Of a stretch of DNA of 64,000 bases, positions 46,470 to 58,192 are shown in pieces. The DNA is from Cohaesibacter sp. ES.047 (lineage in GTDB: Bacteria > Pseudomonadota > Alphaproteobacteria > Rhizobiales > Cohaesibacteraceae): the NCBI RefSeq assembly GCF_900215505.1, contig NZ_LT907844.1, positions 2,514,501 through 2,578,500 on the forward strand, read 5' to 3'. Within the stretch, counting starts at the first letter, position 1; the number at the start of each line of letters is the position of its first letter. Below the pieces are notes generated by a model. It was not told where the DNA came from. It did no database searches and saw nothing but the letters and a program-made list of their open reading frames with translations. The translations under genes were made by a program, and so were the position numbers.

Positions 46470-47225
46470 GTGCTTTGTGCCTTGGATTTTGCTTTGTCAG
46501 AAGGCGTTGATGAAGCCATCATGGATCTTGCGGGCAGGCAGGTTATCGGCGCCATCGCCTGTCTTTCAGTTTCGGACATCTGGCCGCAAGAGGCCCATCG
46601 TTTGCAAAGCCGAGATCAGAAGGGCCCGCCGAAGATCCCGGTTGGGCTTACTTTGACGTTGACCAAGAGCTTTCCGCCGCTGTCTTCGGGATTTTTCCCC
46701 GATAACCGGCAATATGCTGGCAGGCTTCCGGACAGGCCCGATCTTGCTCGGGCCGCCAGAAGCCTCAATCTGCGGACCAACGTCATCGAAGCGGAAATCC
46801 GATCCCAGATCCGTCGGTTTTTAGCCCATTGGGGTAGCCCGCCAGCCTTTGTGCACCTCGAGCCGCCCATTCTGTTGTTTGAGGTCGCAGTCAGGGCGGT
46901 GACGGCCGCTCTCAGTCAGTTCAAGCTGCTGAAGTGTCCGATTCTGGTTGCTGAGTTGCCACGGCCTCGCGGTCTGGTCGAACGGGCAGAGCGGCGCTGG
47001 CTCTGGCGATCAGCCGAGCATGCTCGGCAGCCATGGCAGAGGCGCATGTTGCTTGAACTCAAGGATCCCGCCCGTGTGCCTCAGAAGAACAGCTGGCGCA
47101 TCGATACCCGGGTCTGGACGGGGATTCGGCCAGCCGTCGACAGTCCAAGAGATCAGGCCCGGCTGGAGCGATTTGATCAGGATCCTTCTGCTCGGGTTTC
47201 GCAATATCAGTTGTTTTGCGACTGA
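46470..47225 (+). CDS. ChbG/YdjC-like protein with altered metal-ligand motifs
   Basis: The 251-residue frame starts at GTG 46470, with a stop at 46428 limiting upstream choices. The fold pattern is that of YdjC-type carbohydrate deacetylases: CALDFALSEGVDEAIMDL, then VSDIWPQEA, VGLTLTLTKSFPPLSSG, and FVHLEPPILLF. The family normally has ADDF, GLHLTLT and GHQHVH at these places. The first acidic residue and both histidine motifs are changed, so metal binding is probably lost. It is either a decayed gene or a non-enzymatic relative. Confidence 0.55.
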   Translation: MLCALDFALSEGVDEAIMDLAGRQVIGAIACLSVSDIWPQEAHRLQSRDQKGPPKIPVGLTLTLTKSFPPLSSGFFPDNRQYAGRLPDRPDLARAARSLNLRTNVIEAEIRSQIRRFLAHWGSPPAFVHLEPPILLFEVAVRAVTAALSQFKLLKCPILVAELPRPRGLVERAERRWLWRSAEHARQPWQRRMLLELKDPARVPQKNSWRIDTRVWTGIRPAVDSPRDQARLERFDQDPSARVSQYQLFCD

Positions 47226-47355
47226 TCAGGGTCAGCAAGACACCCGATATCCGCTGGGTCGCCCGGCCGACGATACATTCAGTCTCGGTATTTTCTCTTG
47301 TTTTATCATTTATAATCGGTATTTTGTGGCTCAAAGATTCGGCTGAGCGCACACT

Positions 47356-47964
47356 ATGGGGTTGAGAGTGATGACCCGCTCAAGGAATTCGACAAACGAG
47401 ACCTCCGGCATCGCCAGCACAATCGCAGGGTCCTTGCCGACCGAACCGGTGCAAAGCGAAGCAGACGCGACCGACAATGTAGTTTTACACGGTCGCTCTT
47501 TGCCGCGTATGGAGCGCGCGGGAAAACCGCTCGATTCCTCCATTACCGAGGAACAGGTTTCTCTGTTGGTCGAAACCTTTTACGACCGCATTCGGGAGCA
47601 CCCTCGTTTGTCTGTGCTGTTTGCCAAGGGGATGACGCAAAACTGGGCGGATCATCTCGACACCATGAAACGCTTCTGGCGGTCGATGTTGATGCAAACA
47701 CGAGAATATGGTGGGCGACCCGTTCCGGCCCACACGCAGTTGGAGGGATTGAAGCCCGATGACTTTGCACAATGGCTAGATCTGTTTAGAAAGACCGCAC
47801 GGGAGATCTGCCCACCGGCAGCCGCAGCACTATACATTGATCGCGCTGAAACAATCGCGCGCAACCTGCAGATTGCGATTTTTATGAAGGGCGAAATCGT
47901 GCCAGAAACTGCATTCGAGGGCGGTGTATTAACAAATTATTGGGAAAAACTGCTCGAAAAGTGA
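47356..47964 (+). CDS. Group III truncated haemoglobin
   Basis: The 202-residue protein has an extra N-terminal part of about 55 residues; a later ATG at 47371 is possible. The globin domain shows VSLLVETFYDRIREHPRLSV, HLDTMKRFWRSMLM, the probable proximal histidine in VPAHTQLEGL, and FRKTAREICPPAAAALYIDR. Group III truncated globins bind oxygen or nitric oxide. A strong terminator follows at 48089-48129. An NsrR-like regulator lies 2.5 kb away. Confidence 0.88.
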   Translation: MGLRVMTRSRNSTNETSGIASTIAGSLPTEPVQSEADATDNVVLHGRSLPRMERAGKPLDSSITEEQVSLLVETFYDRIREHPRLSVLFAKGMTQNWADHLDTMKRFWRSMLMQTREYGGRPVPAHTQLEGLKPDDFAQWLDLFRKTAREICPPAAAALYIDRAETIARNLQIAIFMKGEIVPETAFEGGVLTNYWEKLLEK

Positions 47965-48088
47965 ACAAATTGTCTTTCTCTGGACACAAATCGAATTCAG
48001 TGGATGAAATCTGATTGCTTTTGGTATAGTTTAACGTCAAATACAACCAGAATAACATCGCAACCGGAGCAATCCGTTGATGCGATAG

Positions 48089-48129
48089 GGCGAGTCGCTT
48101 TTCGGGGGACTAGCGGCTCGCCTCTTTTT
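48089..48129 (+). terminator. Intrinsic terminator after the truncated haemoglobin
   Basis: GGCGAGTCGC (48089-48098) pairs with GCGGCTCGCC (48113-48122) with one G-U pair, and TCTTTTT follows. It is 125 bases after the globin stop. Confidence 0.8.
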
Positions 48130-48218
48130 AAAGTTGTAGTCGGTATCTTGGGAAGGCTCCAACCTGGTACAGGCCCACGGGTCTGTTGATGCGTTTAGGA
48201 GAGCCAGCCTCCTCCGCT

Positions 48219-49241
48219 CTATGATCGTGACGTCATGAGAATGAGATCGTATCGCCCAAGTCCGAATGCAACCTGTTCCCCACCATGCAACAGGGATCCG
48301 ATATGCAGCAGCTGGACCAGCGGTTCGCAATCGCCTTGACCTGGTTTGACCTGCAATAACCCCATATGCCCTTTTATGGTGACGCTCTGTCCGCCCTTCT
48401 GGCTCAGCGTGCGCTTCCACTCCATCTGTCCCAGTCCTCGGCCGTCGACACTGGCCTGATCAATGGCCCGGTCAAGGGTTTTGCGGTCTGCATCAAGACG
48501 CATGCCGTGCTACCGGGCAATGGCGGCGCATCGGTCCGTCATGGCAGCAAGGAACCCGGCTTCCGGTTTCTCCGGATTGCTGGTACTGCTGGCTAGATAC
48601 GGGGTGTTGAAAGAGATCAGAGCGCATTCGGTCTGGGAAGCATCGTCCGGTTCCCCGGTCCAGATATCTTCGATGGAGCGGTGCAGAACGCCCTGACAGA
48701 CGGGGCCAATATCACCAATGTGAATTCCATGCTCGATTGCGCGATGGGTCGCCTCGGAGAGTTCGCCAGTCCACAAGAGCCCCAACCCAAAGAGGCGGAC
48801 CGTGATTCTGAGGCTGTTGGCACCGGTTGATTCGCTCCGGATCAACCAAGGCGGCGGCAGCATGGGGCGCGACAGATCGGCTGTAGCTCCGATCCCGGAC
48901 TGCCCATTGAAGAAAACATGCAACCCGCAAGCCGGTGTCCAGGGACAGGGCAGACCAGCCAATGCTTCGCGCGAGGCGGTCTTCATCAACTCCGTCCCGA
49001 TGACCTGGCGAACCGCCGCCGGAAAGGACGGCAATTGTGCCATGGCGCCTTCGCCCTCACATTCGAAGACGATATCCCGAACGAGCAGGGAGTGGGCAAG
49101 GTCACAAAGCTGCCCTTCAAGAGCGGGCATGCGGACAAATGAGTCCAGTTCAACACCGGACGGACCAATGGATGGCGTCAGGACTTTGAGAAGGGCAGGG
49201 TTGGCTGGGCTGAGATCCTGAATGGCATGCGACGACAACAT
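48219..49241 (-). pseudogene. Cas6-like RAMP endoribonuclease gene interrupted by an in-frame amber codon
   Basis: The start at 49241 has a near-perfect GGAGGT site 5 bases upstream. The first frame stops at a TAG at 48510-48512, and the same frame then continues to 48219 with the sequence expected for the family. The N-terminal part has LPSFPAAVRQVIG and GLPCPWTPACGLHVFF; the middle has LPPPWLIRS and RITVRLFGLG. The C-terminal part after the stop has the glycine-rich ending LLHIGSLLHGG and VAFGLGRYDL, typical of Cas6-family RAMP proteins. The residue lost is probably a Tyr (TAC or TAT to TAG) in ARxHGMRL. No CRISPR array or other cas gene is in the window. Confidence 0.65.
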
Positions 49242-49442
49242 GAAGTACCTCCATGGGTTGGCTGGGACGGGTAACCGGATAAGCTGCAAAAAGCCTTCGG
49301 TACCTCCATAGATGGCAACTTCAGGTGATGATATCGATTAAATTCGACTCCAGATTTTTAAGCTGTTCAGGCGCGATATGTCGCATCAGCTGTCTGGTTG
49401 GGTGAGACGTATTCGAAAACGAGGGTATTTTTCACCAGAGGC

Positions 49443-49931
49443 CTAGGCTCTGGTCACGTGTCTCCCTTTGAGGGTGTCGACAAAGTCCTTGAGGGAAACG
49501 AGACTGCGTTCTGCTTCCTCGATTTCGCCGTTGATCGTGACAACGTCCCGGGTCGAGATATGCCCGTCGTTCAGTGCCTGATCCACGACGCGCAACACAT
49601 CAGAGGCTTCAAAGACGATCCTGTGCGCAGCTTGATAGATTGCTTCCTCTTCTTCCGAAAGGCCTGCTGTGATGCGCTCGGCGGCGACAAAGCGCGTGCC
49701 TCTCAGCAGATAGCTGACGATTGCGGCATCGGGAAAGCAAGCAATCAGGCGTCTGATTTCATCGGCAGAGAAAATGGTTTTGCCATCAAGGCGTTGATGA
49801 AAGGCATGATAGCTCAGCCCCATATTTTTCGCGACAGACGCATTGTCGTGTCTTTTGTTGGCCTTGATGGCCATCTTGACCAGGAACGCAAATTGTTCTC
49901 CCCGGTCGCGTGCGTCGAGATCGTCTAACAT
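49443..49931 (-). CDS. Probable DNA-binding regulator, phage CII-like
   Basis: The ATG at 49931 follows AAGGG and gives 162 residues; a TTG lies two codons earlier. Residues 15-75 resemble phage regulatory CII-type proteins: NMGLSYHAFHQRLDGKTIFS then ADEIRRLIACFPDAAIVSYL, followed by RGTRFV. The C-terminal half is a long helical region that may dimerise. It lies 200 bases upstream of the Cas6-like gene on the same strand. Family assignment is from motif memory only. Confidence 0.5.
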   Translation of the reverse strand: MLDDLDARDRGEQFAFLVKMAIKANKRHDNASVAKNMGLSYHAFHQRLDGKTIFSADEIRRLIACFPDAAIVSYLLRGTRFVAAERITAGLSEEEEAIYQAAHRIVFEASDVLRVVDQALNDGHISTRDVVTINGEIEEAERSLVSLKDFVDTLKGRHVTRA

Positions 49932-50067
49932 GGTCAACCCTTGTTTGTACTTGAGGCGATCAACTCATCGTATAAACAACCATACATTGAATTTGGTTGT
50001 AGGCAAACAAATTCTAAACGGCAGGTGTACGCGTCCCGCCCGTGAACATGCTGTCGGGATGAGAGAG

Positions 50068-50571
50068 CTAGAGCGCCTTTTCATCAGAAAGCACCAGATC
50101 GCTTTCATCAAGGGGATCAGGACAGTCCGGCATCATCAGATTGGGGGCATTCTTGGACCGCCGAAGCACGTCGGCAAGGGAGTGTTCATTGAGGCTTGCG
50201 ACGAACTGCTTCACCGAGCGGGACATGATGCGGGACATCTCGCAGCCGCCAAACATCGGGCAGTCGGGCTTGGGTTCATCATCGCAACGCGGACAAAGGC
50301 ATTCGACATAGCCGAAATCGGATTCCATTACCTTGGCCACATCGCCCATGCGAATGTCCGATGGCTCCTGACCGAGTTCCAGCCCACCACCCCGACCACG
50401 TTGGGTCTTGAGAAACCCGCCGTTGGACAGTTTGGCGATAATCTTCATGCAATGGGTGCGGGACAGGCGCAAGGCGGTCGACACAGATTCAACCGTCATG
50501 TCGCGATCCTTGTTTATCGCGACCAGCATCAAAATGCGGTAGGCGTAATCGGTGCCCTTTGCCAATCTCAT
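50068..50571 (-). CDS. Rrf2 family regulator, NsrR-like
   Basis: The ATG at 50571 follows AGGAGAG and gives 167 residues. The Rrf2 winged helix is seen in LAKGTDYAYRILMLVAINKD, LSRTHCMKIIAKLSNGGFLK and RGRGGGLELG. The cluster-binding region has five cysteines (VECLCPRC, DCPMFGGC), more than the three of typical NsrR or IscR, so a modified iron-sulfur site is possible. It may sense nitric oxide and act on the nearby truncated haemoglobin, as inference. Confidence 0.82.
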   Translation of the reverse strand: MRLAKGTDYAYRILMLVAINKDRDMTVESVSTALRLSRTHCMKIIAKLSNGGFLKTQRGRGGGLELGQEPSDIRMGDVAKVMESDFGYVECLCPRCDDEPKPDCPMFGGCEMSRIMSRSVKQFVASLNEHSLADVLRRSKNAPNLMMPDCPDPLDESDLVLSDEKAL

Positions 50572-50754
50572 AAGTTGCTCTCCTGCTAGCCCCCCGGGAC
50601 ACATTCCTGTTGATTTGCAAAGGAAATTACCTTGAGCTGCGTCAATTCATGAGAAGATTAGAATGATTATCCTCGCCAAGCCTGTGATCGATCATTTGTT
50701 TGCTATAGGATCAACGACTATGGCCAAAATTTAGGCAGTTCAGGGAGACCTCTT

Positions 50755-50964
50755 GTGAGCAATGACTTCGAAGAACGGATCGTCGATTTGGAGATCCAGG
50801 TGACACATCAGTCCAAGACAATCGACGAGTTGTCCGAAGTGATGTCTCAGCAATGGCAGCACATCGACCGTCTGACCCGGCAATTGAAGGGGCTCAGTGA
50901 TATGGTGGTGGAGCTGGAGGAAAACACCGGCCCTCCGGCCAATCAGAAGCCCCCGCATTACTGA
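50755..50964 (+). CDS. slyX: SlyX family protein
   Basis: The 69-residue protein starts at a GTG after GGGAG and is a coiled coil of the SlyX type: RIVDLEIQVTHQSKTIDELS, then a Pro-rich tail ending in PPHY. Function of SlyX is unknown. It is divergent from the Rrf2 regulator. Confidence 0.88.
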   Translation: MSNDFEERIVDLEIQVTHQSKTIDELSEVMSQQWQHIDRLTRQLKGLSDMVVELEENTGPPANQKPPHY

Positions 50965-51064
50965 TCGACAAAAGCATGACCATACTCTGGCTCGGATTAT
51001 CCAGAGCCGTAGCTAGCCATTCAGCAGCGCAGCATACATGTACAAGCGGCAGCGCATAAGATAC

Positions 51065-51100
51065 GAGCGCTACCGGCCTCCCGAAAGGGCCGGAGCGCTC
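51065..51100 (+). terminator. Large stem-loop after slyX
   Basis: GAGCGCT (51065-51071) with CCGGCC (51073-51078) pairs with GGCCGG (51088-51093) and AGCGCTC (51094-51100), with one bulged A. No T-run follows, so intrinsic termination is uncertain. Confidence 0.4.
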
Positions 51101-51263
51101 ATGTTAGTTGAACATCAATTTCGTGCTCAAACTCATCCTGTCAAAGCGACAGGTTTATAATCAGATCATCATAGCGCGAAACCGTTCTCTGTTCCACTGC
51201 GACAATCCGGTAAGTCAGAACGTCGCACTCACCCGGCTAATCCCAGCCTTCATTGCGCCCACC

Positions 51264-51294
51264 AAAAAGAAAGGCCGGATCCGAAGATCCAGCC
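51264..51294 (-). terminator. Intrinsic terminator of the chemoreceptor gene
   Basis: On the minus strand GGCTGGATC, a TTCG tetraloop and GATCCGGCC form a 9-bp stem with one G-U pair, followed by TTTCTTTTT. Confidence 0.85.
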
Positions 51295-51329
51295 ATCAAG
51301 GAGGAGGAGTGGTGATGTTGTTGTTTTTG

Positions 51330-52814
51330 TTAGGCGAGAAGTTTTGAGGCTTCTCGTACTTTTTGTGTCGAGGCTTGCATCTGTGCGGTCATGTTGGAAA
51401 TCGTTTCGACGTTTGACGAGATGGTTCCGACACCGTGCGACGCTTGCTGCATATTGTCTGAAATGTCCCGTGTAACGGCCGACTGTTCTTCGACGGCAGC
51501 AGCAATGCTCTGCGCGATCTGATTGACGCTTTCGATCACCTGACGGATTTCGTTGATGGCGGCCACGGCGCTGTTGGTTGAAGTTTGCACCGAGTTGATC
51601 CGCGAGCTGATGCTATCCGTGGCTTTGGTTGTCTGAGCTGCCAGATCCTTGACCTCGGCCGCGACCACTGCAAAGCCCTTGCCTGCTTCCCCGGCGCGCG
51701 CCGCTTCAATGGTGGCATTGAGGGCCAGAAGATTGGTCTGAGCGGCGATGCTATCGATCAGCTCGATGACTTCACCAATGCTCTGGGCATGCTCGGACAG
51801 ACCGGTCATGATGGTTTCGGACTGGATCGACTCCTGCACGGCCTGCTCGGAAACACCTGTCGCATGAGAGACCTGGCGGCTGATTTCCTCAATCGAGGCG
51901 ACGAGCTCTTCGGCAGCTGCGGCAACTGTCTGTACGCTCGATGACGCTTCGATGGCCGCGTTGGCTGCGCTGCCTGCTTGTTCATTGGTGTGTGTCACCG
52001 CATTGGCGACATCATCCAGTTCGGCATCGATGTCGCGTTGAACTTGCGCGCGACGAAGACGTTCTTCGACGGTGGCGGTGATGTCGGTGGCGAACTTGAC
52101 AACACGGATCGGCCGGCCGCTATCATCCAGGATCGGGTTGTAGGTTGCCTGGATCCAAACATCACTTCCATCCTTTGCCAGACGCTTGAACTCGCCAGAG
52201 TGAAACTCACCGGCTCGCAGCTTGTCCCAAAAGGCCTGATAGCCCTGGCTGTTTTTGAAGTTTGCATCGATGAATATGCTGTGGTTCTTGCCGACGATCT
52301 CATCAAGGCGATACCCCAGAGCATCGCAGAAGTTCTCGTTGGCTTCAATGACGGTGCCATCCATCTTGAAATGAATCACGGCCTGCGACCGGTCGATGGC
52401 GTTAATCTGTCCGGCCACCGCCAGAGCATTCAGTTTCTGCTCGGTGATATCGGCCGCGATCTTGATCACACTGACAGGTTTGCCTACTTTGTTTGTCACC
52501 ACGCTGTAGGAGGCCTGAATCCAGACATCGGAGCCATCCTTGCTCTTGCGCAGGTATTCACCGTTCTGCGCTTCGCCGCATCCAAGCGCGGTCCAGAAGG
52601 CTTTATAGTCAGAGGAGTTGCGTACTTCATCGGATACAAACATGCTGTGATGTTTGCCCACGATCTCACTCTGTGCGTAGCCCAAAGCTTGGCAGAAATT
52701 GTCATTGGCGCACAGAATTGTGCCGACGAGATCGAATTCGATAATCGCCCAAGAGCGCCCGAGCGCTGCCAGACGTGCGGTGTCATCAGGACCACCAAAG
52801 TTAAAACCAAGCAT
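51330..52814 (-). CDS. Soluble methyl-accepting chemotaxis protein with two PAS domains
   Basis: The ATG at 52814, with GGAG upstream, gives 494 residues; a GTG is two codons earlier. There is no transmembrane segment. Two PAS domains at about 15-125 and 135-250 are similar to each other: each has the ANxNFCxALGY and [10 protein letters not shown] patterns and ends in AADITEQK or ATDITATV. The signalling domain covers about 260-494 with the hairpin tip [20 protein letters not shown]. It should signal to CheA from the cytoplasm, probably as a redox or oxygen sensor of the Aer type. Confidence 0.93.
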   Translation of the reverse strand: MLGFNFGGPDDTARLAALGRSWAIIEFDLVGTILCANDNFCQALGYAQSEIVGKHHSMFVSDEVRNSSDYKAFWTALGCGEAQNGEYLRKSKDGSDVWIQASYSVVTNKVGKPVSVIKIAADITEQKLNALAVAGQINAIDRSQAVIHFKMDGTVIEANENFCDALGYRLDEIVGKNHSIFIDANFKNSQGYQAFWDKLRAGEFHSGEFKRLAKDGSDVWIQATYNPILDDSGRPIRVVKFATDITATVEERLRRAQVQRDIDAELDDVANAVTHTNEQAGSAANAAIEASSSVQTVAAAAEELVASIEEISRQVSHATGVSEQAVQESIQSETIMTGLSEHAQSIGEVIELIDSIAAQTNLLALNATIEAARAGEAGKGFAVVAAEVKDLAAQTTKATDSISSRINSVQTSTNSAVAAINEIRQVIESVNQIAQSIAAAVEEQSAVTRDISDNMQQASHGVGTISSNVETISNMTAQMQASTQKVREASKLLA

Positions 52815-52820
52815 GACCAC

Positions 52821-53301
52821 TCCGTACTAATGCTGTATGAACCTCAGTATGACGATGCTTAGTAAACGAGTTTTTAATCCATCTTCTAAAATTAGACTAC
52901 AATAAGAATTGGTAAATATAGGTATTCAAGAATGGCGTTATACTCGTATAAATATTAAATATAAATTAGGGATGGCAGCTTGGTTGCGGTCGTAAAGGCT
53001 GCAATCGTTTATCTGAATTCGGGAGAACTGCGTGGATATTCAATGCTGGCGGGAGATTCTTGGTAAAGACCTCCTGAGGTTTTTGGGTGCAATCGATGGA
53101 TTGTCAATCAAGGGTGGATAGCTTTGTAAAAGATGATTTACCTGTGAATGAAATCTCGGGTTCAAACCTTGATCGGTTCCACGAGACGACATTCTACGGT
53201 CCGGCACTGGCCGGATCATTTCTTGCGACTACGGAAAGGAAAGAAAGGGCAGGCTCAATGTTTGACGGCACGCACGGCCTGACATCGGATTGATGCCACG
53301 G
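52821..53301. other. Spacer between chemoreceptor and EAL genes
   Basis: The part 52860-52980 is AT-rich and probably contains the chemoreceptor promoter. A 68-codon frame (53087-53293) is not supported. Confidence 0.45.
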
Positions 53302-54948
53302 TCACTTTTTGAAGACAGCCTTGATGTCAGGATGCACATGAGTTGTGTGCGTGACGTTTTGAAGCCGTTCTATCTGGAAGTCCGCAAGGAACGTACGCAG
53401 ACGCTTAGGCGACATGGGCGGGCTGATGAGATAGCCTTGAATGATGTCCACTTTGTTGGTGGCCCGTAGTTCCATCAGGCGGTCACGATCCTCGACACCC
53501 TCGACAACCAGCTTTAGGCCGGTCTTGCTGATCATCTCGATAGCACTGAACAGCATTGTCTTGTTGAGGCTCCCTTCGGGGGCCATGGCAAAGGAGCGAT
53601 CGAGTTTTACGCCATCAGCGCCCAGAGCGCTTAGATAGTGGATGCTCGAGTAGCCCACGCCAAAGTCATCGATATAGGTCTCTATGCCGCTTGCTCTCAA
53701 AAGCGAAACCGCTTCCTTGGTTTCTTCTAGCGGCAGATTGGCCGTCTCGACGATCTCTACCACGGGCTGCAGCTTGCGCGGAGCCTCGATCATTGGCAAC
53801 AGGGCCTTGATTAGCCAGATGCCCTCAAAATCCTGCGGGAAGATGTTGATATTCACGCGGGGCACTTCAACGGAGAACTCAATAGTGCGAAGGTCGTCAA
53901 TCGCTCTGGCGATGACGCACGCAGTCAATTGCTTTGTCAGTCTCTTTTTCTCGACAATCGGCAAAAAACGGTCAGGAAATACAAGCGAGCCATCAGTATC
54001 CCGCCAACGCACGAGCGCTTCGACGCCTTCGATTTCGCCAGTGTCCAGAGACAGGAGCGGCTGGTAGAAGCATTCAAGCGTTTCATAGGACATGGTGCGG
54101 ATGAACCGCGACTGGAACGACCAGATGCGCATGACGCGTCTACTAAGAAGCTTGGCCAGCATAAAGGCAACAACGCCCAAAATGGCAACCACCAGAACAA
54201 GCGCTCCTCTTGAGGAGAACAAGGTGTCTGCGATAGGCGCAACCGAGTATATGCAGATCAGGTCATTGGAGTTGCACTTATACGACCAGAAGCTTGCCTT
54301 CTCCAGACTAAAACCGGAATCGGGGAGCGCTGTCAGCTCTAAACCATGGCTCAGACCGAATTTCCCCGCCCGATGGCGCATGCTGCCATCCTTGATCGGT
54401 GAGAGCATCTCCCGCTCATGCCAGGTGGTCAGTGCCTCTTCCAGATCGATTCTGGGAAGAACCAGAGTAAAGCTGTTCTTGCGAAAGAATGTACCTGTCA
54501 GCCCGTTTTGACCCAACATTTGCAAATCACGGTCGAGCCAAAGCTGGTAGCCGTTGGCTTGATCGATAATGTCCGGCTCGCCGAGCTTCAATCCGGCATG
54601 GCGCAGGCCTTCTGTTACGGAACATGAGACGGTTCCATCATCATAGATGATCTCGTGAATACCATCGGGAAGGAAGCCAATACGCTCGAGCCAAGATTGA
54701 AAGGCGCTCGAGCAAGGCACCATTGTGCTCGGAATCTCAAGTTTCGCAACCGTTCTGCCGATATTGTCACCGATCACATTCAGGCTTCGAAGATCCCGGT
54801 CCATCTGCTTGTCCAGACCCTTGAGAATCTGGATGGACCCTATGGCTGCTGCACCAATGAGAAGCAGAGCGAAAACCACACCAAACAGCGTTGCATTCAC
54901 CGCCTTAGGGTACTTCACAAGAAATGAGAGCCTACTGTACAGTCCCAT
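53302..54948 (-). CDS. CSS-motif EAL phosphodiesterase (membrane protein)
   Basis: The 548-residue protein starts at an ATG behind GGAGGTG. It has a transmembrane segment near 19-42, a periplasmic domain with the CSS motif at residues 79-81 (MVPCSSAFQSW), and a second membrane segment near 245-268. A cytoplasmic EAL domain runs from about 285 to 530. The EAL domain keeps EGVEALVRW, NINIF, VEIVETAN, DDFGVGYSS and KLDRSF, so c-di-GMP phosphodiesterase activity is expected. CSS-motif proteins are controlled by periplasmic disulfide formation, which fits the redox genes elsewhere in the window. Confidence 0.92.
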   Translation of the reverse strand: MGLYSRLSFLVKYPKAVNATLFGVVFALLLIGAAAIGSIQILKGLDKQMDRDLRSLNVIGDNIGRTVAKLEIPSTMVPCSSAFQSWLERIGFLPDGIHEIIYDDGTVSCSVTEGLRHAGLKLGEPDIIDQANGYQLWLDRDLQMLGQNGLTGTFFRKNSFTLVLPRIDLEEALTTWHEREMLSPIKDGSMRHRAGKFGLSHGLELTALPDSGFSLEKASFWSYKCNSNDLICIYSVAPIADTLFSSRGALVLVVAILGVVAFMLAKLLSRRVMRIWSFQSRFIRTMSYETLECFYQPLLSLDTGEIEGVEALVRWRDTDGSLVFPDRFLPIVEKKRLTKQLTACVIARAIDDLRTIEFSVEVPRVNINIFPQDFEGIWLIKALLPMIEAPRKLQPVVEIVETANLPLEETKEAVSLLRASGIETYIDDFGVGYSSIHYLSALGADGVKLDRSFAMAPEGSLNKTMLFSAIEMISKTGLKLVVEGVEDRDRLMELRATNKVDIIQGYLISPPMSPKRLRTFLADFQIERLQNVTHTTHVHPDIKAVFKK

Positions 54949-55568
54949 GACACCTCCGTTCAGGGTGCACAGTATGAGGCGAATGTCTTACTATTAGTTA
55001 ATGTTCACTAATTAGCGTGTGGCATAAGGTGTCATTGCGGACGGGGTAAACGACTATCAGTTGAAGGGAAATACATCGAGTATCCATAAATGCCAACGAA
55101 AACATACAGAAATGGAATTGTGAAAAATCGCAACAAAACCTGAAGCTGTATGGCTAGGCAAAGAAAAAATTTTGGATAACTGCGAGGCTTTTGTGAAGAA
55201 CGTATGGAGAAGATGTATATCCCGCCTTTTGATAAGATCTTTATTCAGGGTTTGCGTTTTGAATTTGATTTATAGTGTGTTGAGGAAATAGTTTGTATTT
55301 TCATCAATGATTGATGCCTCTTCGCCCAATGGTGGCAGGCCAGAGGACTCCAACGCGCACTTTGCCAGTCAGATCATCCACGGTCCGGGCATATTGCAAG
55401 TCTCGATAGCGACTTTCCAGATGCTGATGTTCAACTCATCGCCCCGCAGGCAGATCTTCAGACGCCCGCCAGCATCAATGCTAGCGCGAGCGGTGACACT
55501 ATGATCTGGGCAGCCGGGAGAAGCCTCAATGCATCAGATTCAGCAGCAGGGAAGCGTGCATTCATGCT
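54949..55568. other. Spacer upstream of the EAL gene
   Basis: About 620 bases without a supported gene; AT-rich at 55020-55310. The EAL gene promoter should lie in the first 150 bases. Confidence 0.45.
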
Positions 55569-57524
<1,956 letters not shown>

Positions 57525-57569
57525 CTAGTACTTGTCTATAAGAGGCGGTTCGACGGGTTTTCCTGGCGC

Positions 57570-57857
57570 TTAGCCCAGGATGCCCATGATGTCGGACTCT
57601 TTCATGATCAGCAGGTCTTCACCGTCGATTTTGACTTCGGTGCCGGACCATTTGCCGAACAGAACACGGTCGCCCGCTTTAACTTCCAGCGCGACCAGGT
57701 TGCCAGCTTCGTCACGAGCACCGTTGCCAACAGCAACGATTTCGCCTTCGCTCGGCTTTTCTTTGGCGGTATCAGGAATGATGATGCCACCAGCGGTTTT
57801 CTCTTCGGATTTTACGCGGCGTACGACGACGCGGTCATGCAGAGGACGGAATTTCAT
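57570..57857 (-). CDS. groES: Co-chaperonin GroES
   Basis: The start at 57857 ([15 protein letters not shown]) gives 95 residues, the normal GroES length; the frame is open to 57905. The mobile loop [18 protein letters not shown] and the roof region [11 protein letters not shown] are present. It caps the GroEL ring. groEL follows 63 bases downstream, and a CIRCE element lies 115 bases upstream. Confidence 0.98.
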   Translation of the reverse strand: MKFRPLHDRVVVRRVKSEEKTAGGIIIPDTAKEKPSEGEIVAVGNGARDEAGNLVALEVKAGDRVLFGKWSGTEVKIDGEDLLIMKESDIMGILG

Positions 57858-57971
57858 CTCTGAAACGTTCCCTTGTCTGTTATGCAGCCGTCGGACCCTC
57901 GACAAGGGCGTATAATGCCCCTATCTTATACAGCGGCATCCGAGCGGTCTGCTCCTCGATTTACAAGCCTG

Positions 57972-57998
57972 TTAGCACTCTCTATTGGTGAGTGCCAA
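57972..57998. promoter_or_regulatory. CIRCE element (HrcA operator) of groES-groEL
   Basis: TTAGCACTC (57972-57980), nine bases, then GAGTGCCAA (57990-57998) match the CIRCE consensus with one change in the second arm. HrcA binding here would repress the operon without heat stress. Confidence 0.92.
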
Positions 57999-58009
57999 CG
58001 ACGGACTTT

Positions 58010-58038
58010 CATGTAGTCACGACGTACAGGCAAGTCAA
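58010..58038 (-). promoter_or_regulatory. Candidate groESL promoter
   Basis: On the minus strand TTGACT (58038-58033) and TACATG (58015-58010) have a 17-base spacer. The predicted transcription start then falls a few bases before the CIRCE element, the usual arrangement for HrcA control. Confidence 0.55.
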
Positions 58039-58192
58039 GAAAACGATCGAAAAAAGCGACAATTTTTTCTGCCCATTTGGTAGCAGGAGCCCTTCCGCAT
58101 CGCGCCAGCCCTCGGTTTTAGCGCAAAAATCAAACGCGATACCCTTTAGATTGTCGGATTTGAGGGAGGGGTGAGCGAGCGATAGGTGGCGC

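Noticed and set aside
46393..46656. Frame overlapping the start of the YdjC-like gene in another phase
   Set aside because: The YdjC-like pattern is in the other frame; this one is basic low-complexity shadow sequence.
53087..53293. 68-codon plus-strand frame between the chemoreceptor and EAL genes
   Set aside because: No convincing ribosome-binding site, no family features, and it lies in a spacer between two minus-strand genes.
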